From Thermoanaerobaculia bacterium (lineage in GTDB: Bacteria; Acidobacteriota; Thermoanaerobaculia; Multivoradales; JAIOJS01), in NCBI GenBank assembly GCA_030429235.1, contig JAUIDB010000014.1:1-64000 (forward strand): a stretch of 64,000 bases of DNA, written 5' to 3'. The position numbers were made by a program, and so were the translations under genes. A model generated the notes under the pieces. It saw only the letters and a program-made list of their open reading frames with translations, did no database searches and was not told where the DNA came from. This document shows positions 42,214-51,027 of the stretch, piece by piece (the stretch's first letter is position 1; each line of letters opens with the position of its first letter).

Positions 42214-43407
42214 TCAGGACCACTCGCGCCGTAGCTTCTCGGTCACGGCCGCACGGATCTCGGGGGCCGAGTAGACCCGGAAGGTATCGATCCGAGTGAG
42301 ATGGCGGATGAACTGGCTCGCCACTTCCATCGGTTCCAGCGATCCATCCCAGCGGCGAACCAGCACCTGGCTCTTGCCTAACCGGTGAGGATCCTTGGCC
42401 GAGTTCGAGACCATCAATCGGCTGGGTCCGAACTCGGCCTCCAGGTCCGGGACGAGGGCGGCGAAGCGGTCGCGTTCTTCGAGGGTGAGATGTTCTCGGG
42501 TCTCGAAGGCGAGCGGAAAACGCTCGCGGTAGAGCACGGCGCGGGCATGCTGGCTCGAGCTCTTGCGCATGGCCGACAGGGCGCTCACATCATCTTGTTG
42601 CAGGAAGGTTTCGGGATCAGACGACCACCGCAGGCCGTCTTCGAGCAGCCAGCCGTTCAGGTGCAGCTCGAGGGCCTTGCCGGTGACGTTGAAGTACACC
42701 TGAGTGAACATGTAGTAGCGGGCCATCACCAGCGCTTCCAAAGCGTGAACGCCCCCCTCTTCGACTCCGATTCCCCAATCCCCGGTCGCCTCGTTGCGCA
42801 AGGCTACGATCGTGTCGAGCAGCCGTTCGAGGTCGTAGCTTCCGTACGCGACGCCGCAGTTGCGACTGTCCCTCAAGAGGTAGTCCATCTTGTCGACGTC
42901 GAGCTCGCCCGAGATGATCTGCGAGAGCAAGCGTTCGATGGGGCCGTTCCCACCCTCGAGCAGGCGAGCAACATCCTGGGGTGAGAGACCTTCGCCGTAC
43001 CGTTGGAAGAGCTCGGCCATCGCCGGAACACCGAGCAGACGCCCGGTCATCGCCTCATGATCGATCGGCGCATCGAAGAGGTCTTCGGCCGAATGAGAGA
43101 ACGGGGCGTGACCGATGTCGTGCAACAGGCCCGCCGCCCGAACCAGGCGGCGTTCGGGCGCCCTCGGGTCGGGGTCCAGCGGGCTGTCGGGCCGCGCCGC
43201 CAGGGCGTCGTACACCCGGCCGGCGAGGTGCATCGCGCCCAGCACATGGCTGAACCGACTGTGTTCCGCCCCCGGGAACACTAGATACGTCATCCCCAGC
43301 TGTTTGATCCAGCGCAGCCGCTGTACCGCCGGAGTGTTGATCAGGGCCGTCTCCAGAGCGTCGGCTCGAATGAAGCCGTGGATAGGGTCTCGGAACGATA
43401 GCGTCAT
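42214..43407 (-). CDS. HD-domain hydrolase (dNTPase-like)
   Basis: A 397-residue HD-superfamily phosphohydrolase. The metal-site residues are His54 (SRFSHVLGAMH), and His96-Asp97 (LLHDIGHAPFSHSAED), with the distal Asp likely in DKMDYLLRDSRNCGVAYG. N-terminal DPIHGFI is the signature of this HD subgroup, related to SAMHD1-like and bacterial dGTPase proteins. It probably hydrolyses nucleotides in the cytoplasm; the substrate is not proven. Confidence 0.9.
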   Translation of the reverse strand: MTLSFRDPIHGFIRADALETALINTPAVQRLRWIKQLGMTYLVFPGAEHSRFSHVLGAMHLAGRVYDALAARPDSPLDPDPRAPERRLVRAAGLLHDIGHAPFSHSAEDLFDAPIDHEAMTGRLLGVPAMAELFQRYGEGLSPQDVARLLEGGNGPIERLLSQIISGELDVDKMDYLLRDSRNCGVAYGSYDLERLLDTIVALRNEATGDWGIGVEEGGVHALEALVMARYYMFTQVYFNVTGKALELHLNGWLLEDGLRWSSDPETFLQQDDVSALSAMRKSSSQHARAVLYRERFPLAFETREHLTLEERDRFAALVPDLEAEFGPSRLMVSNSAKDPHRLGKSQVLVRRWDGSLEPMEVASQFIRHLTRIDTFRVYSAPEIRAAVTEKLRREWS

Positions 43408-43439
43408 GGGAGATTCTCTGTGGTCATAGGGGAGCCCCG

Positions 43440-43445
43440 TATACT
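43440..43445 (+). promoter_or_regulatory. Candidate -10 element for the symporter gene
   Basis: TATACT in the 78-bp divergent gap, 40 nt before the TTG start at 43486; a good GAAGGAGA follows it. No clear -35. Confidence 0.4.
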
Positions 43446-43485
43446 ATCGCCACCTCAGCGAACCAGCCCCTCGAAGGAGAGTAGA

Positions 43486-44718
43486 TTGAACGCGGAAACC
43501 AGCAATCGGATCCTGATCGGTATCGTCGTCGGCATCGTGCTCGCCTTCATCGGAGTGGCGTTGTTCGGGGCGGAGATGACTCGTTTCGAGTGGCTGGGCC
43601 AGCTCTTCCTCGATGCCCTCAAGATGTTGATCGTGCCCCTCGTCGTGGCGTCGATGGTGGTGGGGATCACGGGGTTGGGTGACGTTCGCAGTCTCGGTCG
43701 GATGGGTGGCACCACGGTCGTTTACTACTTCATCACTACCAGTCTGGCGGTGCTATTGGGCATCGTCCTGGTCAACCTGATCAAGCCCGGGGTTGGGATG
43801 ACGCTGGGAACCGAGATTCCGGATACGGTGCTCGGCAAGGAGACCCTGGGCGTCGCCGACCTGATCCTCTCCTTCGTGTCGGACAACATCGTCGCTTCGA
43901 TGGCGCAGCTCGATCTTCTACCGATCATCGTCTTCTCGATCTTCTTCGGCGGTGTTTTGACGACCCTCGGTGAGCAGGGGCGGCCGGTGATCACCTTCTT
44001 CGAGAGCTTGAACGAGGCGATCATGAAGATGGTGCACCTGGTCATGTACCTGGCGCCGGCGGGGGTGTTCGGACTGGTGGCAGCCCGTTTCGGGGCAGCC
44101 ACCGGCGAACCCGGCGGAGTGGCGGCGATGATCGGTTCGGTGGGTAAGTACATGGTCACCGTTCTTCTGGGCCTGGGAATCCACGCTCTGGTCGTGTTGC
44201 CGCTGATTCTCTGGCTGGTGGGAGGCCGCAACCCAATGCGTTACGCCGCCGACCTGGCGACGCCACTGCTGGCCTCGTTCTCGACCGCCTCTTCCTCCGC
44301 CACCTTGCCTTTGACACTCGAAGCGGTCGAAGAGAAGGCCGGAGTCCCCCGACGATCCGCCTACTTCGTGCTGCCGCTCGGAGCCACGATCAACATGGAC
44401 GGAACCGCGCTCTACGAGGCGGTGGCGGCGATCTTTATCGCCCAGGCGGCCGGGATTCCGCTTTCGCCGATGCAGCAGGCGCTGATCTTCGCGACGGCCA
44501 CGCTGGCGGCGATCGGAGCGGCGGGGATTCCCCAGGCAGGTCTCGTGACGATGGTCATCGTCCTGCGCGCGGTCGGCCTTCCGCTCGAGGGAATCGCCCT
44601 GATCCTGTCGATCGATTGGCTGCTCGATCGCTTCCGGACCACCGTCAACGTGTGGGGAGATGCCTGTGGCGCCGCGGTTGTCGCCAAGCGGCTCGAACAG
44701 CAGCCGACCGAGGCCTGA
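43486..44718 (+). CDS. Dicarboxylate/amino acid:cation symporter (DAACS)
   Basis: A 410-residue inner-membrane carrier of the glutamate/C4-dicarboxylate family, with eight TM helices and two re-entrant loops. Family motifs: SFSTASSSATLPLTLE (HP1), PLGATINMDGTALY (TM7) and AAGIPQAGLVTM (HP2), then DWLLDRFRTTVNVWGDA. TTG 43486 is chosen because GAAGGAGA lies 5 nt upstream and the first TM helix begins 8 residues later; upstream in-frame residues are non-conserved. Substrate (glutamate, aspartate or succinate) not decidable. Confidence 0.95.
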   Translation: MNAETSNRILIGIVVGIVLAFIGVALFGAEMTRFEWLGQLFLDALKMLIVPLVVASMVVGITGLGDVRSLGRMGGTTVVYYFITTSLAVLLGIVLVNLIKPGVGMTLGTEIPDTVLGKETLGVADLILSFVSDNIVASMAQLDLLPIIVFSIFFGGVLTTLGEQGRPVITFFESLNEAIMKMVHLVMYLAPAGVFGLVAARFGAATGEPGGVAAMIGSVGKYMVTVLLGLGIHALVVLPLILWLVGGRNPMRYAADLATPLLASFSTASSSATLPLTLEAVEEKAGVPRRSAYFVLPLGATINMDGTALYEAVAAIFIAQAAGIPLSPMQQALIFATATLAAIGAAGIPQAGLVTMVIVLRAVGLPLEGIALILSIDWLLDRFRTTVNVWGDACGAAVVAKRLEQQPTEA

Positions 44719-44752
44719 AGTCGGCGCGGTCGATCCCACGGCCGCTAGGACT

Positions 44753-45367
44753 CTATCGATCCGCGGCGTTCCAGGGGACGCGCCGCACCGTCGAGCGGTT
44801 CTCCCAGGACTCCCAGACGGCTCCCGCGGTTCGACCAGCCAGCGGGATGAGGACTTCAGGAGAGAGAGCGGCCAGGGGGGCGAGCACGAAGGCGCGGAGG
44901 TGCAGTCGAGGGTGGGGCAGCTGCAAGCTGGGGTCCCTCGACTCTCGTTCGCCGTAGAGCAGTAGGTCGAGGTCGAGCGGTCGCGGCGCGTTGCGGGGAC
45001 CGCCACTCTGGCGGCCACTGGCGCGCTCCAACTCTTGGGTCCAGGCGAGAAGCTCGATCGGGGTCCGTGAGGTGTAGAGCTCCACCACGGTATTGAGGTA
45101 GTCGGGCTGCGGAATCTCCGACTCGGGCTGCGTGCGGAACAGAGGTGCTACCCGCAGCGGGCCGAAGCGGCGGGAGAGTGCGATCAGGGAGCGCTTGAGC
45201 TGGCTCCTTGGTCCATCGAGGTTCGAGCCGAGCCCGAGGTGGACGCGGTGACGGGGACGTGGGTTCGACTCAGAGGTCGTCGTCTTCGTCCTCGTCGTCG
45301 AGATCGTCGTCGTCGAGGCCCTCGTCCTCCTCGTCCTCTTCGTCGAGCAGATCGTCGTCCTCGGCAC
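44753..45367 (-). CDS. folK: 2-amino-4-hydroxy-6-hydroxymethyldihydropteridine pyrophosphokinase
   Basis: HPPK of folate synthesis. The family core starts with VHLGLGSNLDG and includes PDYLNTVVEL, GGPRNAPRPLDLDLLLYG (the Mg-binding DLD) and HPRLHLRAFVLAPL. The start is a problem: between the stop of the upstream acidic-protein gene and the core there is no in-frame ATG, GTG or TTG. The only normal start is GTG at 45367, which gives 204 residues and overlaps the end of that gene by 98 bp, adding an N-terminal extension rich in Thr and Arg read out of frame from acidic codons. A rare start codon nearer the core is the alternative, so the 5' boundary is uncertain. Confidence 0.88.
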   Translation of the reverse strand: MPRTTICSTKRTRRTRASTTTISTTRTKTTTSESNPRPRHRVHLGLGSNLDGPRSQLKRSLIALSRRFGPLRVAPLFRTQPESEIPQPDYLNTVVELYTSRTPIELLAWTQELERASGRQSGGPRNAPRPLDLDLLLYGERESRDPSLQLPHPRLHLRAFVLAPLAALSPEVLIPLAGRTAGAVWESWENRSTVRRVPWNAADR

Positions 45368-45593
45368 CGTCGTCGTCGTCGTCGGGGGTCAGGTCGTCGA
45401 GGTCGTCCTCGTCTTCTTCGATATCGGCAAGCACGGCTGCTTCGGCTTTGGCTTGGGCCTTCGCGAGGTTCGCGGCGTGTTCGTTCTGGTCGGTACCACA
45501 ACGCGGGCAGACCGGCGAGGGCTTGCCCATGTCGTAGAACTTGGCCTCGCAGCTAGTGCATTCGTGTTTGGTTCCGAGATCAGGTTTTGCCAA
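45270..45593 (-). CDS. FYDLN_acid (TIGR02300) zinc-ribbon protein with acidic tail
   Basis: A 107-residue protein. The N-terminal half is a zinc-ribbon-like module with CTSC and CPRC around FYDMGK, the family hallmark. Residues 60-107 are almost entirely Asp/Glu (DLTPDDDDDGAEDDDLLDEE and so on). TTG 45593 follows GGAGGG seven bases upstream; the frame is open further up without support. Function unknown. The tail overlaps the apparent 5' end of folK. Confidence 0.85.
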   Translation of the reverse strand: MAKPDLGTKHECTSCEAKFYDMGKPSPVCPRCGTDQNEHAANLAKAQAKAEAAVLADIEEDEDDLDDLTPDDDDDGAEDDDLLDEEDEEDEGLDDDDLDDEDEDDDL

Positions 45594-45684
45594 GGTCGAG
45601 CCCTCCGAAGTCGCCGGAAAGTAGCATCGGCCTTCCAAGGCTGTCAAGGGTAGCGGCAGCGTCCCGACCGAGACCCCGGTAGGC

Positions 45685-45713
45685 TTGCTCGGACGCCGGC
45701 CCGGGAGTACCAT
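45685..45713 (+). promoter_or_regulatory. Candidate promoter of lolA
   Basis: TTGCTC, 17-bp spacer, TACCAT. The -10 ends 6 nt before the lolA ATG and no Shine-Dalgarno is seen, consistent with a leaderless transcript. Confidence 0.5.
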
Positions 45714-45719
45714 CCGGCG

Positions 45720-46436
45720 ATGAATTGGCGACGTTCCCCCTCGAGGCTACTGTGCGCGGTGCTGCTGTTCGGAGCTTCGAGCTCTCTGGCCGAAGACCTG
45801 CCGGATCCCCGGCTACCGGGTCTCTCTACGAGTGAGAAGCTGGAGCAGCTGATCCAGCGGGTGGAGTTGGAGCAGGGGCGTATGGAGACCATGGCGGCGA
45901 ACTTCGTGCAGTTCAAGGAGAGCCTGCTGTTGGCCGAGCCTCAGGTGTCCCGTGGCACCTTCCTGTTTGACAAGCCCGACCGGGTCCTGTGGGAGTACGC
46001 CGAGCCCGAGCCGATTCGCGTGGTGATCCAAGGTGAGGAGATGCTTACCTGGTACCGAGACCTGGACCGCGCCGAACGGATCTCGGTGGGCCAGTATTCC
46101 GAGCGGATTCTCGAGTACATGGGGGCCAGCAACTCGCTCGAGTTGCTGCGCAAGTACTTCGATCTCAGAGTGCTCTTTCCCGAGGATCCAGCCGAGAACT
46201 ATCGGGTGGAACTGCAACCGCGCTTCGAGCGCGTGGCCAAGCGAATCCAGGGGATGGTGCTCGAGATCGATCCCGTTCGCTTCCTGCCGACGGTCTTGCG
46301 CTACGAGGAAGCGGACGGAGACGTCACCGAGTACCGTTTTTCCGAGCTGGTGGTGAACGGAGAGATCGACGAGGGCGATTTCACCCTGGAGCTGCCGGAG
46401 ACCGTCGAAGTCCATCGAGTCGAGTTGGCGAACTAG
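45720..46436 (+). CDS. lolA: Outer-membrane lipoprotein carrier LolA
   Basis: Periplasmic chaperone that carries lipoproteins from the LolCDE exporter to the outer membrane. The 238 residues begin with a signal peptide (LLCAVLLFGASSSLA). The half-barrel starts with ANFVQFKES, then GTFLFDKPDRVLWEYAEP, LRVLFPEDPAENYRVEL and the C-terminal FTLELPETVEV. The length is slightly above the usual 200-210. tgt follows after 20 bp. Confidence 0.93.
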   Translation: MNWRRSPSRLLCAVLLFGASSSLAEDLPDPRLPGLSTSEKLEQLIQRVELEQGRMETMAANFVQFKESLLLAEPQVSRGTFLFDKPDRVLWEYAEPEPIRVVIQGEEMLTWYRDLDRAERISVGQYSERILEYMGASNSLELLRKYFDLRVLFPEDPAENYRVELQPRFERVAKRIQGMVLEIDPVRFLPTVLRYEEADGDVTEYRFSELVVNGEIDEGDFTLELPETVEVHRVELAN

Positions 46437-46456
46437 ATCACGGAACGGACGGCGGA

Positions 46457-47545
46457 ATGGCTCTCGAGTTCGAGGTCACGGCGCGCGTTGGGGCGGCTCG
46501 CCGTGGCCGGCTGACCACGCCGCATGGCGTGATCCAGACGCCCGCCTTCATGCCTGTGGGAACCCTGGGCGCGGTGAAAGGCCTCGGCCCGCGGGACTTG
46601 GAGGGACTAGGGGCCGAGGTCATGCTGTGCAACCTCTACCATCTGGTCCTGCGCCCAGGTATCGATCTTCTGGAGGACTTCGGCGGGATCCATCGCTTCA
46701 ACGGCTGGTCGGGGCCGATCCTGACGGACTCCGGGGGGTACCAGGTGTTCAGCTTGTCGGAGCTGCGGAAGGTGGACGAAGACGGGGTCACCTTCCGCAG
46801 TCATCTCGACGGGGCGCGCCTTCGATTCACCCCTGCAGATGTGGTGCGCTGGCAGGCTCGGATCGGAGTCGACATGGCGATGGTGCTCGACGAGTGCCCG
46901 CCCTGGCCCGTGGAGGAACGGGTGGCTCGGGCCAGCCTCGAGCGCACCCTGCGCTGGGCTCGCGTCGCTCGGGCTGCCGACGCGACCGGGATCGGTGGCC
47001 TTTTCGGGATCGTGCAGGGCAGCACGTTTCGATCGTTGCGCGAGCGTGCGGTCGAGGAGCTGGTCCGGATGGACTTCGACGGATACGCGGTCGGCGGTGT
47101 CTCGGTCGGAGAACCGGGACCAGAACGCCAGTTGGCGGTCGAGTGGTCGACGCCCGGGCTACCAGAGGACAAACCTCGCTATCTGATGGGGGTGGGTTAT
47201 CCCAGCGACATTCGTCACGCGGTCGAACACGGTATCGACCTCTTCGACTGCGTCCTTCCCGCCCGCAGCGGGCGGCACGGCCTGCTCTTTACCAGTGGTG
47301 GAGAGGTGAAGATCAAGAACGCCCGCTACAAGGCGGACCCGGGCCCGCTGGATCCGGAGTGTCGTTGCTCGACCTGCCAGTCCACGAGTCGGGCCTTCCT
47401 GCACCATCTGATGCGACAGGATCCGATCACCGCCAAGGTGCTGTGCACCGTACACAACCTCCGTTTCTACCTTGACTTTATGGCTGATCTCCGCGAAGCT
47501 ATCGCGGCTGGCGAGTTGCCACACGAATCGAGTCAACCGGGGTGA
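46457..47545 (+). CDS. tgt: Queuine tRNA-ribosyltransferase
   Basis: Exchanges guanine-34 for the queuosine precursor in tRNA. The 362 residues have LTTPHGVIQTPAFMPVG, the substrate Asp in LTDSGGYQVFSL, the VGEP loop in the middle, the catalytic Asp in DLFDCVLPAR, and a zinc site (CRCSTCQ followed by a late His in CTVHNLRFY). The length is normal. It follows lolA, and yajC-secDF comes next as in many bacteria, where tgt-yajC-secDF is a conserved order. Confidence 0.97.
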   Translation: MALEFEVTARVGAARRGRLTTPHGVIQTPAFMPVGTLGAVKGLGPRDLEGLGAEVMLCNLYHLVLRPGIDLLEDFGGIHRFNGWSGPILTDSGGYQVFSLSELRKVDEDGVTFRSHLDGARLRFTPADVVRWQARIGVDMAMVLDECPPWPVEERVARASLERTLRWARVARAADATGIGGLFGIVQGSTFRSLRERAVEELVRMDFDGYAVGGVSVGEPGPERQLAVEWSTPGLPEDKPRYLMGVGYPSDIRHAVEHGIDLFDCVLPARSGRHGLLFTSGGEVKIKNARYKADPGPLDPECRCSTCQSTSRAFLHHLMRQDPITAKVLCTVHNLRFYLDFMADLREAIAAGELPHESSQPG

Positions 47546-47740
47546 GACTCTTGGTCTGAGCCGGGCTTCTCGGGGGTGGTGACGCGCTACGCAAGGCTGC
47601 TTCTGCCGTCTCTCCCCATCCTCCACCCGACTCCCGAGCATGCATCCAGGATAGGGCACAGGTCTCAGCGGGTCGCCTGGCGATTCCTCGGGAGCGGTGT
47701 TTCAGAAGCGTTCCGTCCGAGTCTCAGGAGTAACCACCGT

Positions 47741-48064
47741 ATGTCCCCGCAGCTTTTACCGATCCTGGCGCAGGCCGCGCAGCCGTCTCCCCTGATGAGC
47801 TTCGTGCCGATGGCGCTCATCCTGATCGTCTTCTACTTCCTGCTGATCGCTCCCATGCGCAAGCGCCAGCGTGAGCTCCAGGCGCAGGTCGACGCCATGG
47901 AGAAGGGCGACACGGTGATCACCTCCGGCGGACTTCACGGGAAGGTCGCAGGGATCGACGGGACCACCGTCATTCTCGAGATTGCGGACAAGGTGAAAGT
48001 TCGCGTTTCCAAGTCCGCCATCAACTCGGTCGCGGGTCGCGATGGCAAGGGAGCCTCTCAATGA
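47741..48064 (+). CDS. yajC: Preprotein translocase subunit YajC
   Basis: A 107-residue accessory of SecDF. One TM helix (SFVPMALILIVFYFLLIAP) is followed by the cytoplasmic signature QRELQAQVDAMEKGDTVIT and GGLHGKVAGID. ATG 47741 follows CAGGAG by 10 nt. The 195 bp before it contain no gene that I can support. The stop overlaps the secD start (ATGA). Confidence 0.95.
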   Translation: MSPQLLPILAQAAQPSPLMSFVPMALILIVFYFLLIAPMRKRQRELQAQVDAMEKGDTVITSGGLHGKVAGIDGTTVILEIADKVKVRVSKSAINSVAGRDGKGASQ

Positions 48065-49635
48065 ACAGCAGTATGAAGTGGAAAGGCCTGTTCATCCTCG
48101 CCATCGTGGCGGTGATGGCGATGTCGGCTTGGCCTCTGAACGAGAAGATCAAGTTGGGTCTCGACCTCCAGGGCGGTATGTACCTGGTGCTCGATGTGAA
48201 GGTCGAAGACGCACTCGGCGCCGACCGCGACAAGGAGATCCGCAGTCTGACCGACGCCGCCGCGGACGAGGGGCTCTCCGGGCTCGAGATCGAGGCCACG
48301 GGCGCTACCGCCTTCGTGGTCCGAGGAGTGAGCCCGGGACAGGACTCGACGATCGATCAGATCGTCAAGGACTCGCTCTCCGAATGGGAGTGGTCCCGTC
48401 AGGGGTCAGAGCTCGCCTTCGCTTTGAAGAGCGATGAGCGAGAGCGGCTCTCCGACATGGCGGTGCGTCAGGCCCTCCAGACGATCCGCAACCGGATCGA
48501 CGCCTTCGGGGTGTCTGAGCCGGTCATCCAACGCCAGGGGCTGGGAGGCAGTCGTCTCGTGGTGCAGTTGCCCGGAGTCGACGACCCCGAGCGCGTGAAG
48601 CGCATCCTGAAGAACACGGCGTTTCTCGAGTTCCGTCTGGTCGACTTCCCGTTGGGCGGCGGTGGTGTCAACAGTGCGGATCAGATCCTGGGGCACTACG
48701 GCGGCCAACTCCCGGCGGACATCGAGATCATCGAGGGCGACATCCGCGACGATCGTGGTGAGCTTCTGGGAGTTAGCTACTACGCGGTCGAGAAGGCCAG
48801 CGTGATCACCGGTCGGGACCTCAAGACGGCCCGGGCCGGTCTCGGACAGTTCAACGATCCGATCGTCGAGTTCATGCTCACTCACGATGGCGGCAAGCGT
48901 TTCGGTGAGGCGACGGGGGCCAACCGGGGCAAGGGTCTGGCCATCGTGCTGGATGGCCGCGTCATGTCGGCTCCGAACATCGAGTCCCGAATCACCGACT
49001 CGGGCATCATCCGCGGTCAGTTCACCCAGGAGGAGGTCGAAGATCTCTCGATGGTGCTGCGCTCGGGTGCCCTGCCGGCCAAGATCGAGATCTTCGAGCA
49101 GCGAACCGTCGGTCCGTCGTTGGGTCAGGACTCGATCGATCAGGGTCTGCGAGCCGGTCTAATCGGCGGCCTCCTGGTCATCCTCTGCATGCTGGTGGTC
49201 TACAAACTCACCGGTATCAACGCGGTGTTCGTGCTGTCGCTCAACATCGTGTTGGTCTTCGGGGCCCTGGCCTACTTCGGGGCGACCCTGACCTTGCCGG
49301 GTATCGCCGGGATCATCCTGACCGTCGGTATGGCGGTCGACGCCAACGTGCTGATCTTCGAACGGATCCGTGAGGAACTGCGGGCGGGGCGGACGGTGAA
49401 GTCCGCGGTCGAGCAGGGATTCGGCAACGCACTCTCGTCGATTCTCGACGCCAACGCGACGACCCTGTTGGCCGCGATGTTCCTCTTCCAGTTCGGTACC
49501 GGGCCGATCCGTGGTTTCGCCGTGACCCTGGCCGTCGGAATCCTCGCCTCGCTCTTCACTGCGGTCTTCGTCAGCCGCTTTATCTTCGATGCCCTGCTCT
49601 CCCGCTCACAGCGGGTCGAGCGGCTCTCGATCTAG
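48061..49635 (+). CDS. secD: Protein translocase subunit SecD
   Basis: A 524-residue RND-like partner of SecYEG that uses the proton gradient to pull proteins across the membrane. TM1 is followed by the D1 motif GLDLQGGMYLVLDV, a large periplasmic P1 domain (ALQTIRNRIDAFGVSEPV, GRVMSAPNIESRITD) and five C-terminal TMs with GIILTVGMAVDANVLIFERIRE. Overlaps yajC by 4 bp; secF follows after 17 bp. Confidence 0.97.
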   Translation: MNSSMKWKGLFILAIVAVMAMSAWPLNEKIKLGLDLQGGMYLVLDVKVEDALGADRDKEIRSLTDAAADEGLSGLEIEATGATAFVVRGVSPGQDSTIDQIVKDSLSEWEWSRQGSELAFALKSDERERLSDMAVRQALQTIRNRIDAFGVSEPVIQRQGLGGSRLVVQLPGVDDPERVKRILKNTAFLEFRLVDFPLGGGGVNSADQILGHYGGQLPADIEIIEGDIRDDRGELLGVSYYAVEKASVITGRDLKTARAGLGQFNDPIVEFMLTHDGGKRFGEATGANRGKGLAIVLDGRVMSAPNIESRITDSGIIRGQFTQEEVEDLSMVLRSGALPAKIEIFEQRTVGPSLGQDSIDQGLRAGLIGGLLVILCMLVVYKLTGINAVFVLSLNIVLVFGALAYFGATLTLPGIAGIILTVGMAVDANVLIFERIREELRAGRTVKSAVEQGFGNALSSILDANATTLLAAMFLFQFGTGPIRGFAVTLAVGILASLFTAVFVSRFIFDALLSRSQRVERLSI

Positions 49636-49652
49636 GTCTCCAGGAGCACACC

Positions 49653-50927
49653 ATGGAGTTTCTCAAGAACACGCACATCGACTTCATGAAGTACCGCCGC
49701 TTCTGGGCGGTGGCTTCCGGCGTCCTCGTGGTCCTGGCGATCGTCGCCATCTTCATCCACGGCAAGCTGAACATCGGGATCGACTTCGCGGGCGGAACCG
49801 AACTGATCGTCCGCTTCGACGAATCGCCGGACACCGACGAACTGCGCCAGCTGCTGGCCGCGGCGGGAATGGCCGATGCCCAGATCCAGCGCTTCGGCGA
49901 CGAGAGCAGCGGCGAGGTCGTCATTCGAACGCCGTTGCCCGACGAGGCGGAGATCGAAGGAGAGGAGCCGGCGGAGACGGCAGAGAGCGACGGGAGCGAC
50001 GACCGTGAAGACACCTCGCGGCTGCTCGCGATCCTGAACGAACGCTACAACGAGGGTGCCGCCGGCCACGACCTCAACCTACAGGGTTCGGATGCCCTCA
50101 CGGCCTACCTTCTGGACCTCGATCCCTACGAGCTGAAGGCCAACGACGAGACCCTGGCCCGGAGCGAGTACGAGACGGCGGCGGATCTGGTGCTGGCCAA
50201 GCGCAAGGAGATCGGGCTCTTTACCGACTGGAGCCAGATCACCGAGATCGACGGTCTCGAGCCCGAGATCGCGACGGCCCTCCAGCAGAACACCCAGATC
50301 GGCTCCTTCGCTTCTCTCGGAGGCGGGTTCGTCGGACCGACGATCGGCGCCGAGCTTCGCCGCAAGGGTCTGCTGGCCGTCGTCTTCTCGATCCTCGTCA
50401 TGCTGCTCTACATCTGGGTCCGATTCGAACTCCGGTTCGGGGTCGGAGCCATGCTCGCCATCGTGCACGATGTTTTCGTCACCCTGGGGCTTTTTGCCGT
50501 CCTGGACTACGAGTTCAATCTCAGCATCATTGCTGCGTTCCTCACCCTGGTCGGTTACTCGGTGAACGATACGGTGGTGGTCTTCGACCGCGTACGCGAG
50601 AACATGCGCAAGGCTCGCCGGATCAAGTTCTACGACCTGCTGAATCAGAGCATCAATCAGATGCTGTCGCGGACCTTGTTGACCTCGGGGACGACGTTGC
50701 TGGCCGTGGGGTCGCTCTTCTTCCTCGGTGGCGAGGTACTGCGCGGCTTCTCTTTCGTGCTGCTGGTTGGTGTGATCGTCGGTACCTACTCTTCGATCTT
50801 CGTCGCCAGCGCCTTCGCCCTTCTCTGGGAGGAGCTCACCCATCAGGGGCAGGGAGACAGCAAGTCGTCCGACAAGAAGGGTCGGGACAACAAGGGAGGG
50901 AAGAAGGCTCGGGCCTTGGCCAGCTGA
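49653..50927 (+). CDS. secF: Protein translocase subunit SecF with enlarged periplasmic domain
   Basis: A 424-residue protein, about 100 longer than E. coli SecF (323). TM1 and the opening KLNIGIDFAGGTELIVRF are normal, as are the C-terminal TMs (VIFSIL region, GYSVNDTVVVFDRVREN, SRTLLTSGTTLL). Between residues about 96 and 222 there is an acidic insertion followed by a helical segment with a helix-hairpin-helix-like pattern (ITEIDGLEPEIATALQQN). The tail is Lys/Asp-rich. It is the last gene before a clear terminator. Confidence 0.95.
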   Translation: MEFLKNTHIDFMKYRRFWAVASGVLVVLAIVAIFIHGKLNIGIDFAGGTELIVRFDESPDTDELRQLLAAAGMADAQIQRFGDESSGEVVIRTPLPDEAEIEGEEPAETAESDGSDDREDTSRLLAILNERYNEGAAGHDLNLQGSDALTAYLLDLDPYELKANDETLARSEYETAADLVLAKRKEIGLFTDWSQITEIDGLEPEIATALQQNTQIGSFASLGGGFVGPTIGAELRRKGLLAVVFSILVMLLYIWVRFELRFGVGAMLAIVHDVFVTLGLFAVLDYEFNLSIIAAFLTLVGYSVNDTVVVFDRVRENMRKARRIKFYDLLNQSINQMLSRTLLTSGTTLLAVGSLFFLGGEVLRGFSFVLLVGVIVGTYSSIFVASAFALLWEELTHQGQGDSKSSDKKGRDNKGGKKARALAS

Positions 50928-50950
50928 GATCCGACCTTGGAGACGATCGG

Positions 50951-50982
50951 GGCCGTCGCGCGAGCGACGGCCTTTTTCGTTT
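50951..50982 (+). terminator. Rho-independent terminator after secF
   Basis: GGCCGTCGC, loop GCGA, GCGACGGCC: a perfect 9-bp GC stem followed directly by TTTTTCGTTT. It ends the yajC-secDF unit 24 bp after the secF stop. Confidence 0.95.
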
Positions 50983-51015
50983 GGCAGGAACGACCGGGGG
51001 CGGCTGACGAGCGGA

Positions 51016-51021
51016 TAAGAT
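51016..51021 (+). promoter_or_regulatory. Candidate -10 element of rel
   Basis: TAAGAT ends 6 nt before the GTG of rel and no Shine-Dalgarno is present; this fits a leaderless promoter. No clear -35 17 bp upstream. Confidence 0.4.
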
Positions 51022-51027
51022 CGGTTC

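Noticed and set aside
45270-45430. Possible tandem or CRISPR-like repeat (tcgtcgtcc runs)
   Set aside because: Irregular codon repetition of GAC/GAT/GAG for an acidic tail; no fixed repeat length and no spacers.
45208-45537. Ser-rich plus-strand frame (poly-Ser runs)
   Set aside because: It is the complement of the Asp/Glu codons of the acidic tail of the FYDLN_acid protein, not a gene or a real tandem repeat.
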